A stretch of DNA of 64,000 bases from Candidatus Saccharimonadota bacterium (lineage in GTDB: Bacteria > Patescibacteriota > Saccharimonadia > Saccharimonadales > Saccharimonadaceae). Position numbers and translations under genes: made by a program. This document shows positions 35,899 to 43,731 of the stretch, piece after piece (the first letter of the stretch is position 1; every line of letters starts with the position of its first letter). The notes beneath the pieces were generated by a model. It did not search any database and was not told the DNA's origin. It was given only the letters and a program-made list of their open reading frames with translations. Location: assembly GCA_017545485.1 (NCBI GenBank), contig JAFWMY010000014.1, positions 1-64,000 on the forward strand. Direction: 5' to 3'.

Positions 35899-36296
35899 TG
35901 GTTAGCAAAAAATACACTTATGGGCTTGGGCGTCGTAAATCTGCAACTGCAACTGCAAGGCTTTATAAAGGAAAAGGTGAAATAATAGTTAATGGTAAGC
36001 CGGCAATTGAATATTTGTCTAATAATAAGACTTACTTAGCTGAAATAACTGATCCTTTGGCTCTTGCTGGGAAGCAAAAGGAGTATGATATTACTATCTT
36101 AGTAAAAGGTGGTGGTTTAGCTGGTCAAGTTGACGCAATTAAACTCGCTATCTCTAAGGCATTAGTAATTGAGGCGCCAGATTTGCGTCCTGTGCTTAAA
36201 AAAGCAGGTTTTACTTCGCGTGATCCACGTGAAAAAGAACGCAAGAAATACGGTCTTCGTTCTGCACGTCGTAAAGAGCAGTTCTCCAAGCGTTAA
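35898..36296 (+). CDS. rpsI: Ribosomal protein uS9
   Basis: A 132-residue small-subunit protein. The core reads YTYGLGRRKSATATARLYKGKG and the C-terminal tail ending FSKR reaches the P-site tRNA. It is the last gene of the ribosomal cluster and is followed at once by a terminator. Confidence 0.97.
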   Translation: MVSKKYTYGLGRRKSATATARLYKGKGEIIVNGKPAIEYLSNNKTYLAEITDPLALAGKQKEYDITILVKGGGLAGQVDAIKLAISKALVIEAPDLRPVLKKAGFTSRDPREKERKKYGLRSARRKEQFSKR

Positions 36297-36323
36297 AAAT
36301 AAGCCCCTTAGGGGCTTATTTTT
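36297..36323 (+). terminator. Terminator of the ribosomal protein cluster
   Basis: AAATAAGCCCC pairs with GGGGCTTATTT around TTA, with a T-run. It overlaps the sequence just before the tRNA-Ala promoter. Confidence 0.9.
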
Positions 36324-36324
36324 A

Positions 36325-36333
36325 TGGTATAAT
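36325..36333 (+). promoter_or_regulatory. Promoter for the tRNA-Ala(CGC) unit
   Basis: TGG-TATAAT, hexamer at 36328-36333. It ends nine bases before the first G of the tRNA-like half at 36343, the spacing seen for other tRNA genes in this window. Confidence 0.7.
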
Positions 36334-36342
36334 ATAAGATAT

Positions 36343-36396
36343 GGGGTGTTAGCTCAGTGACAAAAGCGCCGCATTCGCTGGGTACATTTCAAATTT
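36343..36396 (+). pseudogene. 5' half of a tRNA-Ala, truncated after the anticodon loop
   Basis: GGGGTGTTAGCTCA matches the first 14 bases of the intact tRNA-Ala(CGC) at 36397 with one change, and AGCGC and CATTCGC (D-arm end and anticodon loop) follow in order. The 3' anticodon strand, T-arm and acceptor 3' strand are missing. The 54 bases are placed exactly where a tRNA would start relative to the promoter, so they become the leader of the intact tRNA. Confidence 0.7.
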
Positions 36397-36472
36397 GGGG
36401 TGCTAGCTCATCTGGTAGAGCGCGACATTCGCATTGTCGAGGTGAGGAGTTCGAGTCTCCTGCACTCCACCA
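36397..36472 (+). tRNA. tRNA-Ala (anticodon CGC)
   Basis: A 76-base cloverleaf with encoded CCA. The anticodon loop is TTCGCAT inside a CGACA/TGTCG stem. The acceptor has the G3-U70 wobble pair that identifies alanine tRNAs. It is preceded by a half copy of a tRNA-Ala and ends three bases before the stop codon of the convergent glyA, with no terminator between. Confidence 0.95.
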
Positions 36473-36475
36473 ATT

Positions 36476-37831
36476 TTATATGCCGGGGACGGGGAATTTG
36501 AGAGCGAGGTCGCGTACCTCTTTTTTGATGGTTTCTAGTTCGGCGGAGTATTTGCTAAGATTTTCTTCTGAGCTGGCTTCTTTACAGATGTCAGCGACTT
36601 TTCTCATCCATTTTGCTAGTATCTTCATCTCTTTTTCGCCCAAACCTCTTGTAGTGATAGCTGGAGTGCCTAGTCGGACACCTGATGGACGGAAGGCTGC
36701 GGCATCATCGTCAGGTAAGGCGTTAGCATTAAGTGTAAGACCAACTTGATCTAGGGCTTTTTCATAGAGCTTGCCGTCGTAGCCGAAACTTTCTTTAACA
36801 TTTATTAAAATTAAATGGTTTTCGGTCCCGTTACCTTGAAGTACGAAATCTAGTTTTATTAATTCTTTCGCAAGTGTTTTAGCGTTGTTTATGACGTTTT
36901 TGGCGTATGTTTTGAATTCTGATTGCAAAGCTTCGCCAAAGGATATAGCTTTAGCTGCGATAATGTGTTCTAGTGGCCCTCCTTGAGTGCCAGGGAATAC
37001 TGCTCTGTCTATAAGGATAGGAATATTCTCTAGGGCATGCTCAGGCCGTTTTAGAGGTGATGCAACATTGCCACGGCTAAGAATCAAGCCACCGCGCGGG
37101 CCACGTAGAGTTTTATGTGTGGTGGTGGTCATAACATGAAAACCGTAGTCTAGGGGGTTTGGATGAACTCCTCCGGCAATTAGTCCGGCTACATGCGCCA
37201 TATCTGCCATTAAAAGACAATCTGGTATTTGATTGGCTATTTTTGCGATACGAGAAAAGTCGGGAATTTTCATAAATGCAGAATAACCGACCAGGATGAT
37301 TTTTGGTTGCTCACTTAAAGCTTTTTGTTCTAACTCTTCATAATTGATATCGCCTTCGTCGGTAACGCCATAGCTAACGAAGTTATATATTTTAGCTGAG
37401 CGCGTAACAGGCGAGCCATGCGTAAGATGACCACCGGAAGGAAGTGACATGGCGAGGATTTTATCACCAGGCTTGCACCAAGCAAAATAGACTGCCTCAT
37501 TAGCGTTTGCGCCAGAATGCGGCTGGACGTTAGCATGGTCGGCATGGAAGAGTTTGCAGGCACGATTTATTGCAAGACGTTCTATGCGGTCAATGTTAAT
37601 CTGACCTCCGTAATAACGATAATTTGGGAGTATTTTTTCGGAGATTTCATCTTCGCTCCAATCATTAATGCCCTTGAAATTGGGGTAGCCTTCTGAGTAT
37701 TTATTGGTCAAAACTGACCCCATAGCCTCTAAAACGTCTTTGCTGACGTAATTTTCACTAGGAATTAGCTCTAACCCTTCAGATTGACGAAGTTTTTCTT
37801 TGGCTATTAGGTTAAAAACTATATCTTTCAT
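36476..37831 (-). CDS. glyA: Serine hydroxymethyltransferase
   Basis: PLP enzyme converting serine and tetrahydrofolate to glycine and 5,10-methylene-tetrahydrofolate. The PLP lysine lies in TTTTHKTLRGPRGG, and the folate/PLP motifs LELIPSENYVS, HSGANAN and FPGTQGGP are visible. At 451 residues it is slightly longer than the usual 410-430. It is the last gene of thyA-folA-glyA, whose products close the thymidylate cycle. AGAAGGA lies a few bases upstream of the ATG at 37831. Confidence 0.97.
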   Translation of the reverse strand: MKDIVFNLIAKEKLRQSEGLELIPSENYVSKDVLEAMGSVLTNKYSEGYPNFKGINDWSEDEISEKILPNYRYYGGQINIDRIERLAINRACKLFHADHANVQPHSGANANEAVYFAWCKPGDKILAMSLPSGGHLTHGSPVTRSAKIYNFVSYGVTDEGDINYEELEQKALSEQPKIILVGYSAFMKIPDFSRIAKIANQIPDCLLMADMAHVAGLIAGGVHPNPLDYGFHVMTTTTHKTLRGPRGGLILSRGNVASPLKRPEHALENIPILIDRAVFPGTQGGPLEHIIAAKAISFGEALQSEFKTYAKNVINNAKTLAKELIKLDFVLQGNGTENHLILINVKESFGYDGKLYEKALDQVGLTLNANALPDDDAAAFRPSGVRLGTPAITTRGLGEKEMKILAKWMRKVADICKEASSEENLSKYSAELETIKKEVRDLALKFPVPGI

Positions 37832-37849
37832 TTTTCCTTCTTTTTAAAA

Positions 37850-38323
37850 TTAGATTTTATTATATTTGACAATGGAATAGTTCAGTCCATCTTCGGAACC
37901 TTTCTTTATTAAAGTTGTCTTATATTTGGCTTTATCAAAAATAGGGAAGAATGTATCAGCTTTTTCATCTGAAGCGTCTATCTCTGTCAAATAAATAGTT
38001 TCGGCATACGGAAGAAACTCTTTGTAAATGACACCCCCGCCGATAACGAATATTTCTTCAGGGGTATTTTGGTTATTTTTAATAAAACTTGGCAAATCCT
38101 TAACTGTTTGATCAGCTTTTGGTACATCTTTCTCGCAGATTACAATGTTTTTACGATTTTTAAGTTTTCCGGGGAGTGAAAGCCATGTATTTAATCCCAT
38201 TACCACAGTATGATTTTTGGTAGTTTTACGAAAGAATTCCATATCTTCTTTAAGATGAAAAACTAGTTCTCCTTTTTTGCCGATTTCATTGTTTTTGCCT
38301 ACACTTGCTATAATACTAAACAT
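37850..38323 (-). CDS. folA: Dihydrofolate reductase
   Basis: Reduces the dihydrofolate released by thymidylate synthase. The 157-residue protein shows the DHFR start (SIIASVGKNNEIGKKGELVFHL), the cofactor region VVMGLNTWLSLP and IFVIGGGVIYKEFLP. It starts one base after thyA ends and is followed by glyA after 18 bases, so the three act as one operon. Confidence 0.95.
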   Translation of the reverse strand: MFSIIASVGKNNEIGKKGELVFHLKEDMEFFRKTTKNHTVVMGLNTWLSLPGKLKNRKNIVICEKDVPKADQTVKDLPSFIKNNQNTPEEIFVIGGGVIYKEFLPYAETIYLTEIDASDEKADTFFPIFDKAKYKTTLIKKGSEDGLNYSIVKYNKI

Positions 38324-38324
38324 T

Positions 38325-39290
38325 TTATTCCGTAACTGGCATTTTAATGGTGCCTAAATGCTCGTAGTTATTCAATTTTATGTCATTAAGTTCACTTGAA
38401 TTGTCGTAATCGGCAAAGTTTTTGATTTTGGGGTTTAGCCAGAGTGTGGGGGCTGGGGGTAAATTGCCTTCTTTGATAGCTTTATCATAACGGGAAATTT
38501 GTTCTTTTATCCCTGGAATTTGGTTCTCGTAGATATGGGCGTCGTTGGTTATAAAGGTGAGTTGACCAGGTTTTGCTCCAATAGATTGAGCAATCATATG
38601 ACATAGAACAGAGTATTGAACTACGTTAAAGGGTAGCCCTAGAGGCACATCAGAGGAGCGAGAAGTAACCAAACAATTGAGATGGCCATTTATAAGATTC
38701 CATTGCGAGTTCCATACACAAGATGGTAATGCGGCTGTTTCAAGCCATTCGTTTTGCCAGAGAGAAAGCACCATACGGCGGTTCCCGGGGTTATGTTTTA
38801 GGGTTTCAATTAGATTATTAATTAAATCATATCTTTTTACAATCCATCCATAGGCTGTACCGATAGTATGAGCGAAGTTGGTTTTTGGCTCGTTTGGATG
38901 GTTTCTAGCGAAGATTTCGTTAATATTTTTCCCCTGATATATGCCGTTATCTGGTATTTCCCATTCATTCCAGATTTTTACATCTCGTTCTTTTAGCCAG
39001 CGTACATCGTTTGATGCGACTTGATAAATCCAGAGTATTTCTAGAACTGCAGTTTTAAATGCTACTTTTTTGCTGGTTAAAATAGGGAATTCTTCTTCAA
39101 GATTAAATTGTAATATTTGATGTGGTAATCTGATTGTTTGTGCCGAGGATGAACCTTGAGCTGTATGATCTGGAATAACAGAGGTGACAGATGCACTTCG
39201 GTTGTCGTTTTTTTGATAATTAGTGATTTTTTCTCCCTGAGTCAAAATTTTGCGGCATAAGTCAATATACTGGTCGTCAAATTTACTCAT
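38325..39290 (-). CDS. thyA: Thymidylate synthase (ThyA type)
   Basis: Methylates dUMP to dTMP with 5,10-methylene-tetrahydrofolate. The catalytic Cys is in AALPSCVWNSQW and the phosphate-binding and dUMP-binding stretches SRSSDVPLGLPFN and NDAHIYENQ are present. The residue after the catalytic Cys is Val where many ThyA have His. Length is 321 residues. AAGGAGG lies three bases before the ATG and TGC-TATAAT (39308-39316, minus strand) further up. It heads the thyA-folA-glyA operon. Confidence 0.95.
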   Translation of the reverse strand: MSKFDDQYIDLCRKILTQGEKITNYQKNDNRSASVTSVIPDHTAQGSSSAQTIRLPHQILQFNLEEEFPILTSKKVAFKTAVLEILWIYQVASNDVRWLKERDVKIWNEWEIPDNGIYQGKNINEIFARNHPNEPKTNFAHTIGTAYGWIVKRYDLINNLIETLKHNPGNRRMVLSLWQNEWLETAALPSCVWNSQWNLINGHLNCLVTSRSSDVPLGLPFNVVQYSVLCHMIAQSIGAKPGQLTFITNDAHIYENQIPGIKEQISRYDKAIKEGNLPPAPTLWLNPKIKNFADYDNSSELNDIKLNNYEHLGTIKMPVTE

Positions 39291-39307
39291 TAACCTCCTT
39301 TTTCTAC

Positions 39308-39316
39308 ATTATAGCA
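39308..39316 (-). promoter_or_regulatory. thyA-folA-glyA operon promoter (extended -10)
   Basis: On the minus strand TGC-TATAAT runs from 39316 to 39308, leaving a short leader with AAGGAGG before the thyA ATG. Confidence 0.7.
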
Positions 39317-39327
39317 TTTTTAATGAA

Positions 39328-39353
39328 AAAGCGAGGCAATTTTGCCTCGCTTT
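39328..39353 (-). terminator. Terminator of the HD-domain gene
   Basis: AAAGCGAGGCAA pairs with TTGCCTCGCTTT with a two-base loop; on the minus strand it is followed by a T-run. It includes part of the HD gene stop codon and lies just upstream of the thyA promoter. Confidence 0.88.
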
Positions 39354-40197
39354 AGGTGGCTTGATAGTACTTTTCGCGCCAATTATACCACTTACCGTTA
39401 GCTATAAGGGTGGCAAGTATAATTATCGCTGTGTAGAAACCTGTTTCGTCGTATTGTATCATGTTTCTGGTTTTGAAGAATGCTATGGTCCACATTTCGC
39501 TCGCTTTGCACTGTGATTCTTTGCAATAATCACATAATGACATGTTATCTTTGTCATTTTGTGAAGCGTGAGGGTTGTTTACCGACATTAGAGGAGAATT
39601 ACCTCTGTAATCTTCAACAAGAGTCGTGATAATGGCGGAAGTTTTGTCTGCCATATAAATTGACCGTCCAATGCGTGTGGATTTTTCTTCCATTCCCTGG
39701 AGGATTCTAGCTACATTTCTCTCAAAAAGCCATTCGTTTTTGCTAGTTAATCCAGCAAATTCCTGAAGATAGTAATGCTCGGTTTCGGCTTTAGCTGCGT
39801 CATCACGAGTACCATTATCTGGAATATCACCAATAATATTCTCTGGTAAATCGTGCCTTCTAGCTGCTTCCATGATTTCCCTGTAGTTAAACCCTTCAAC
39901 GGTCTCTTTAAAATCTGGCCCGTATTCATAGATTAATGCTCGGTCTAAGATTGTTGATACGAGGTTAGTGTGTGAACCGACAGATTCATATGCTCTCGTA
40001 TCGTTTGTAAGGCCGTAAGTATTGTTGTATGAGCGCAAAATCGTTGAGGAGAGTGCAACTTCCATAATTTGGGAGGTTGTGTCCAATAGCTCTTCGGCTT
40101 TATTAATTAAAGCTGTTTTACCCCAATGGTTTAATTGAATTTCCGCCCCAATAATGCTCTTATACTCTTTTATAGTTTCTTCCTTGAATTTAACCAA
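39352..40197 (-). CDS. HD-domain phosphohydrolase (possibly 5'-nucleotidase-like), TTG start
   Basis: The 281-residue protein has an HD metal-binding core: His in SVGSHTNLV, the His-Asp pair in ARRHDLPENIIGDIP, and further Asp/Glu around TRDDAAKAETEHYY. The RHDLPE...GD pattern resembles YfbR/HDDC2-type nucleotidases that dephosphorylate deoxynucleoside monophosphates, but this is a tentative match. A C-terminal part with CDYCKESQC may bind metal. The TTG start at 40197 is decided by a ten-base AAGGAGGTGG four bases upstream. It lies before the thymidylate operon in the same direction. Confidence 0.8.
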   Translation of the reverse strand: MVKFKEETIKEYKSIIGAEIQLNHWGKTALINKAEELLDTTSQIMEVALSSTILRSYNNTYGLTNDTRAYESVGSHTNLVSTILDRALIYEYGPDFKETVEGFNYREIMEAARRHDLPENIIGDIPDNGTRDDAAKAETEHYYLQEFAGLTSKNEWLFERNVARILQGMEEKSTRIGRSIYMADKTSAIITTLVEDYRGNSPLMSVNNPHASQNDKDNMSLCDYCKESQCKASEMWTIAFFKTRNMIQYDETGFYTAIIILATLIANGKWYNWREKYYQAT

Positions 40198-40249
40198 AAA
40201 ACCACCTCCTTATAAATGTACGCCACCGTTGTTTTTATCGTATCACTTC

Positions 40250-40278
40250 TTGACAAAAATTGCAAAGTGTGATATAAT
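40250..40278 (+). promoter_or_regulatory. Consensus promoter of the sortase / wall-enzyme cluster
   Basis: TTGACA at 40250-40255, 17-base spacer, TGA-TATAAT with the hexamer at 40273-40278. Both elements match consensus and the -10 is extended; it is among the strongest promoters in the window. Confidence 0.85.
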
Positions 40279-40308
40279 AAGGGTGTATTGGTCATAAATG
40301 GGAGTTTT

Positions 40309-40959
40309 ATGAGTAAGAGGATAATTTTAGTTATTTTAGCATTAATTGCTAGCGCATTGCTTCTTCGTCCACATTATATGTGGAAAAACGATGTAGTAGA
40401 TGCAATGGATTTTGGTGCAACTGAAGTAAAAACTGAAATTTCTGCTGCCGATAAGGCAAATATTGAAACGGTTGCCACCTCTTATAAACCAGTTTATACC
40501 TATAAGGCTACCTATAATTATAGTTCTGATAATACCGGTTATGGTAGCGTGGCTTATAATTCCATCTCTATTTTAGGTAAAAATATTGCTGTGCAAGATG
40601 TTGGTGATACTAGCGTAAATGCTGGTAACCATGTTAATAAATATGGTGCACGTTTCTATTATGGCCATAATTCTGGAGCAGTTTTTGGTGGATTACCTAA
40701 TCTTGGCGTTGGTAGTACCTTTACGATTACCTATGGTGGGGTCGTTCGTACCTATAGAGTAGCTAAGACTATGATTTTTGAGAAAAATGTCTCTAATGGT
40801 CGCTTACAGCTTAATGGCGAAGGTAACTATATGAAAAGCGTAGCTGGTGCTGTGAGTGGCGGTGTACAATATGATGTTTCATTAATGACCTGTTATGGGA
40901 CTTCCTATGGTAACGGTGATGCCTCCCATAGGTTTGTGATTTTTGCTAATGCTATATAA
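40309..40959 (+). CDS. Sortase-family protein with N-terminal membrane anchor
   Basis: The 216-residue product has an N-terminal hydrophobic helix (about 4-20) and a sortase-like beta-barrel. The triad can be read as His120 (FYYGHNSGAVFGGL), Cys195 (SLMTCYG) and Arg208 (SHRFVIF). It is diverged from the sortase at 31319 and may belong to another class. I choose the ATG at 40309, with GGGAG at 40300-40304, over an in-frame TTG at 40288. It heads a group with the wall enzyme at 40990 and the membrane protein at 42867. Confidence 0.82.
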   Translation: MSKRIILVILALIASALLLRPHYMWKNDVVDAMDFGATEVKTEISAADKANIETVATSYKPVYTYKATYNYSSDNTGYGSVAYNSISILGKNIAVQDVGDTSVNAGNHVNKYGARFYYGHNSGAVFGGLPNLGVGSTFTITYGGVVRTYRVAKTMIFEKNVSNGRLQLNGEGNYMKSVAGAVSGGVQYDVSLMTCYGTSYGNGDASHRFVIFANAI

Positions 40960-40974
40960 GTTTTTTGGCAAATG

Positions 40975-40983
40975 TGATATCAT
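40975..40983 (+). promoter_or_regulatory. Extended -10 of the three-domain wall enzyme gene
   Basis: TGA-TATCAT, hexamer at 40978-40983, six bases before the ATG at 40990. Confidence 0.5.
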
Positions 40984-40989
40984 GGTGGT

Positions 40990-42870
40990 ATGGTGATTTC
41001 ACATATAAAGAAACGCTTTTTAGTATTTATTTCCCTTATCCTTGCGTTTTTTCCTGTTTGTAATGCTTTTGGAACGGGTCTAAATCAGTCAACACTACAG
41101 TTTTATTCACAAAATAATATTTTCTTCTATGATCCTACTGCTGGTTGTAATACTACTACTGTTCAGCCAGTTTTAGGTAAAAATGTAACTTGGATTGGCG
41201 ATTCTTATTCTGTCGCTTCTGAATTGAATGGTTTAATATCTGGTAAACTACCTGGAGTTGATTTAGGAGAATACAGCAAAGACAATGAACAGCCAGCTGG
41301 GTCTTATATTAAGGTTAGTAAAGGAGTTAGTAGTTCTGATACTAATAATTTAGGTGGGATAGAAATTCTAGAGGATATTGTCAATAAAGGTGAACTGAGA
41401 CCATATTTGGTTTTTGCTTTAGGCACAAACAATGGTATTACAGATAGTCAAGTTGATAAAATTATGAGTTTAGCCGGTAATGAGACGAATGTTGTTTTCG
41501 TCTCGCTCTATATGACTGCTCCGAGTACTTATATTGAATCCAGCAATGATGTTTTACAAAAAGCTAGCAAAAAATATAGCAATGTAAGAATTGCGGATTG
41601 GGCGGCAGTCGCAAAAGATGAATACTATAGTTCTGATTCTTCCGGGGTGCACCCTTATGGTGGTCTTGACGAATGGGTAGATGTTATTTATAATGCATTA
41701 CTTTCGTTTAAAAAAGGTACTGATGGTACAAATATTGTTTATAATCAAAACTATGCTGGTGAGACAGTTTGGACAGATGAGCAGTTAGATGCTATAAAAG
41801 CTAACCAATCTATATATGAAAAGGCACAAGAAGAATATGGTATTCCGTGGCAAGCGATAGCAACTATGCACAGTTTAGAGACGGGGCTCGCTCGTTCTAA
41901 CCCGGCAAATGGTCAGGGAATTTATCAACTTTACTCTTATACCGTCGGTGGAACTAATTCTAACGCTTTTTTGCCAGCTGGCCCGGTGGATGAAGCTGAA
42001 TTTGAACGACAGACTTTGATTGCAGCTCAGCAAATGAAGTCAATGATTGAATCGCAAGGGTTAAGTGTTGATTCTAATGATGGGATTAAATCTCTGTTAT
42101 TCCAATACAACGGAAAAGCTCCAGAGTATATTGATAAGGCATTAGCATTAGGGTTTTCTCAAGCAGAAGCTGAAATTGGAGAGGGCTCGCCTTATGTAAT
42201 GAACCGTTATGATGCCAGGCGCGATCCTAATAGCTCAAATATGGATCCCGCATGGCCAGGTCGGTATGTTGCGGACGGAGTCTATAAAAACGATGAAGTG
42301 CAGTACGATTTTGGTGGTTTCGTAAAATATATTGCATTAGTAGGTTCTTCTGACAATGGAAATATTTGTGTATCTGAGAGTGCTGGTGGGAGCATGGATC
42401 TAAATGCATCAGCAATTGAATTAGCCTGGCCAGAAGCTGAACAGCAAAGATCATCTTCGGAACCAAAACCTGAGTACGTTGAAGCTATGAAATCAACACA
42501 TATTTGGGCGGAAGCTGATCCAAACAATGATGGCATTTGGGATGCTGCTCCTCGCAGGATGGGGATGAGCTGTGACATGTTTGTTGCGACCGTCGTACGA
42601 TACTCTGGCGTTGATCCAGACTTCCCGTATTATCTTGGTGGAGAAAAAGATCATTTAGCAAGTTCAGATTTGTGGGAAGAATTATACATAACTGACTCTT
42701 CGCAATATAAAGCAGGTGATATTAGGATTGAATATGATGGTGGGCATATAACTATGGTCGTAGAAATAGATGGTGAGCTGAAGATTGCCTCTGCTTCAGC
42801 ATTTGAGAGATTTGGCGATATTGGTTCATTTTATACTAATGGTAGTTTAACTTATAGGTTTAAGTCATGA
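40990..42870 (+). CDS. Secreted three-domain cell-wall enzyme: SGNH esterase, lysozyme-like and NlpC/P60- or CHAP-like domains
   Basis: A signal peptide (about 1-26) is followed by three modules in 626 residues. Residues 60-240 look like an SGNH hydrolase: GDSYS (Ser72), GTNNG (145-149) and D...H (His221). Residues 270-400 resemble a lysozyme-like transglycosylase or glucosaminidase core, with Glu297 in ATMHSLETGLA and the GQGIYQL segment. Residues 500-626 resemble a cysteine amidase/peptidase, with Cys528 (GMSCDMFVATVVRYSG) and His586 (DGGHITMVVEI). Together they could remove wall O-acetyl groups, cut glycan strands and cut peptides. The target wall, own or host, is unknown. It overlaps the next gene by four bases. 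Confidence 0.78.
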   Translation: MVISHIKKRFLVFISLILAFFPVCNAFGTGLNQSTLQFYSQNNIFFYDPTAGCNTTTVQPVLGKNVTWIGDSYSVASELNGLISGKLPGVDLGEYSKDNEQPAGSYIKVSKGVSSSDTNNLGGIEILEDIVNKGELRPYLVFALGTNNGITDSQVDKIMSLAGNETNVVFVSLYMTAPSTYIESSNDVLQKASKKYSNVRIADWAAVAKDEYYSSDSSGVHPYGGLDEWVDVIYNALLSFKKGTDGTNIVYNQNYAGETVWTDEQLDAIKANQSIYEKAQEEYGIPWQAIATMHSLETGLARSNPANGQGIYQLYSYTVGGTNSNAFLPAGPVDEAEFERQTLIAAQQMKSMIESQGLSVDSNDGIKSLLFQYNGKAPEYIDKALALGFSQAEAEIGEGSPYVMNRYDARRDPNSSNMDPAWPGRYVADGVYKNDEVQYDFGGFVKYIALVGSSDNGNICVSESAGGSMDLNASAIELAWPEAEQQRSSSEPKPEYVEAMKSTHIWAEADPNNDGIWDAAPRRMGMSCDMFVATVVRYSGVDPDFPYYLGGEKDHLASSDLWEELYITDSSQYKAGDIRIEYDGGHITMVVEIDGELKIASASAFERFGDIGSFYTNGSLTYRFKS

Positions 42871-43523
42871 AAAAGGTATTTTATTTCTTTATAAGACATC
42901 CGTATATATTGTTAACAATGATTTTGATTGTCATATTGACTATTGTCTTGGTTGTTATTTCGGTGCGTAGATTATATTCTGGTTCGTTGCGAGTTGTAGT
43001 TGCTCCTTCAACTGCCGATGTTTTTGTAAACAATCAATTATTTAAAAATGGAGAGTACGAGGGCTTAAGGATTGGCACAGTGCATGTTGATATCGTATCG
43101 GAAGGGTTCGAATCTGAAAGCTTTGATTTAGAATTATTGCCTGATGAAACAGCTGTAATTTATAGGTGTTTGGCGTCTGACGACGATTCTTTAAAACAAA
43201 ACGACGATTATGAAGCACATTGCGCTTTGGTTAATGAATATTATGGTGAAATTGAAAAAAATAAATTTTTACGTAAGTTTCCGATTTCAAATGATATTCC
43301 TATAGTTGTAGAGCAATATTATGATAACTATACAATATATATTTCTTATAGAATTGATTTAGGTCAATATAAAGGGTGTAAGCAAGAAGCTTGTTTGAAG
43401 ATTACCGATATCAGTGGCGGGAACTATGAGCGTGCGTTAGAAAATATACGTTCACGAGGTTATGATCCTGATGATTATGAAATTATTTATGAGGATTACA
43501 GCCAAAAGGGTCATGCTGGATAA
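42867..43523 (+). CDS. Membrane-anchored protein with PEGA-like domain
   Basis: The 218-residue protein has an N-terminal TM helix (about 13-34). Residues 38-97 resemble a PEGA domain (SLRVVVAPSTADVFVNNQLF ... GTVHVDIVSEGFES), a small beta domain found in surface proteins. The C-terminal 100 residues are unassigned and contain four cysteines. Its ATG overlaps the stop of the wall enzyme (ATGA), so the two are translated together and probably act together outside the membrane. Confidence 0.72.
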   Translation: MKKVFYFFIRHPYILLTMILIVILTIVLVVISVRRLYSGSLRVVVAPSTADVFVNNQLFKNGEYEGLRIGTVHVDIVSEGFESESFDLELLPDETAVIYRCLASDDDSLKQNDDYEAHCALVNEYYGEIEKNKFLRKFPISNDIPIVVEQYYDNYTIYISYRIDLGQYKGCKQEACLKITDISGGNYERALENIRSRGYDPDDYEIIYEDYSQKGHAG

Positions 43524-43535
43524 TTTTGCTACATA

Positions 43536-43562
43536 AAAATAAGCCATAATAGGCTTTATTTT
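43536..43562. terminator. Terminator after the PEGA-like gene
   Basis: AAAATAAGCC pairs with GGCTTTATTTT with one bulged base around ATAATA. T-runs on both strands allow use in both directions. Confidence 0.75.
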
Positions 43563-43593
43563 GGTGGGGCGTATGAGATTACTTCGTAATCTC
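43559..43593 (-). pseudogene. Relic copy of the tRNA-Ala(GGC) 3' end
   Basis: Bases 43559-43580 repeat 43644-43665 (CCA end, acceptor 3' strand and start of the T-arm of the tRNA) with one mismatch. On the minus strand the copy reads ATACGCCCCACCA instead of ATACGCTCCACCA, so position 70 is C rather than U. The copy then continues into an unrelated 8-bp hairpin (43575-43593). Confidence 0.65.
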
Positions 43594-43604
43594 GGGCCAC
43601 TCCT

Positions 43605-43635
43605 AAAAAACATAAATCCGAGAACAAGTTCTCGG
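43605..43635 (-). terminator. Terminator downstream of tRNA-Ala(GGC)
   Basis: CCGAGAAC and GTTCTCGG (43618-43635) form a perfect 8-bp hairpin with a two-base loop; on the minus strand a T-rich tract ending in six T follows. Confidence 0.75.
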
Positions 43636-43646
43636 CTTTCTGTTTT

Positions 43647-43723
43647 TGGTGGAGCGTATGAGATTCAAACTCATGACCTCTACTATGCCATAGTAGCGCT
43701 CTAATCAGCTGAGCTAACGCCCC
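43647..43723 (-). tRNA. tRNA-Ala (anticodon GGC)
   Basis: A 77-base cloverleaf on the minus strand with encoded CCA. The anticodon loop is ATGGCAT within CTACT/AGTAG. The acceptor carries the G3-U70 alanine identity pair. TGA-TAAAAT (hexamer 43732-43737, minus strand) ends eight bases before the first G. Confidence 0.95.
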
Positions 43724-43731
43724 GTGTTTTT

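Noticed and set aside
36357-36749. Plus-strand open frame across tRNA-Ala and the end of glyA
   Set aside because: It covers a clear tRNA and is antisense to conserved glyA sequence.
18423-42870. Alternative genetic code (TGA as glycine, as in Gracilibacteria)
   Set aside because: TGA ends several genes at the expected places, for example the SpoU gene, the CHAP gene and the three-domain wall enzyme.
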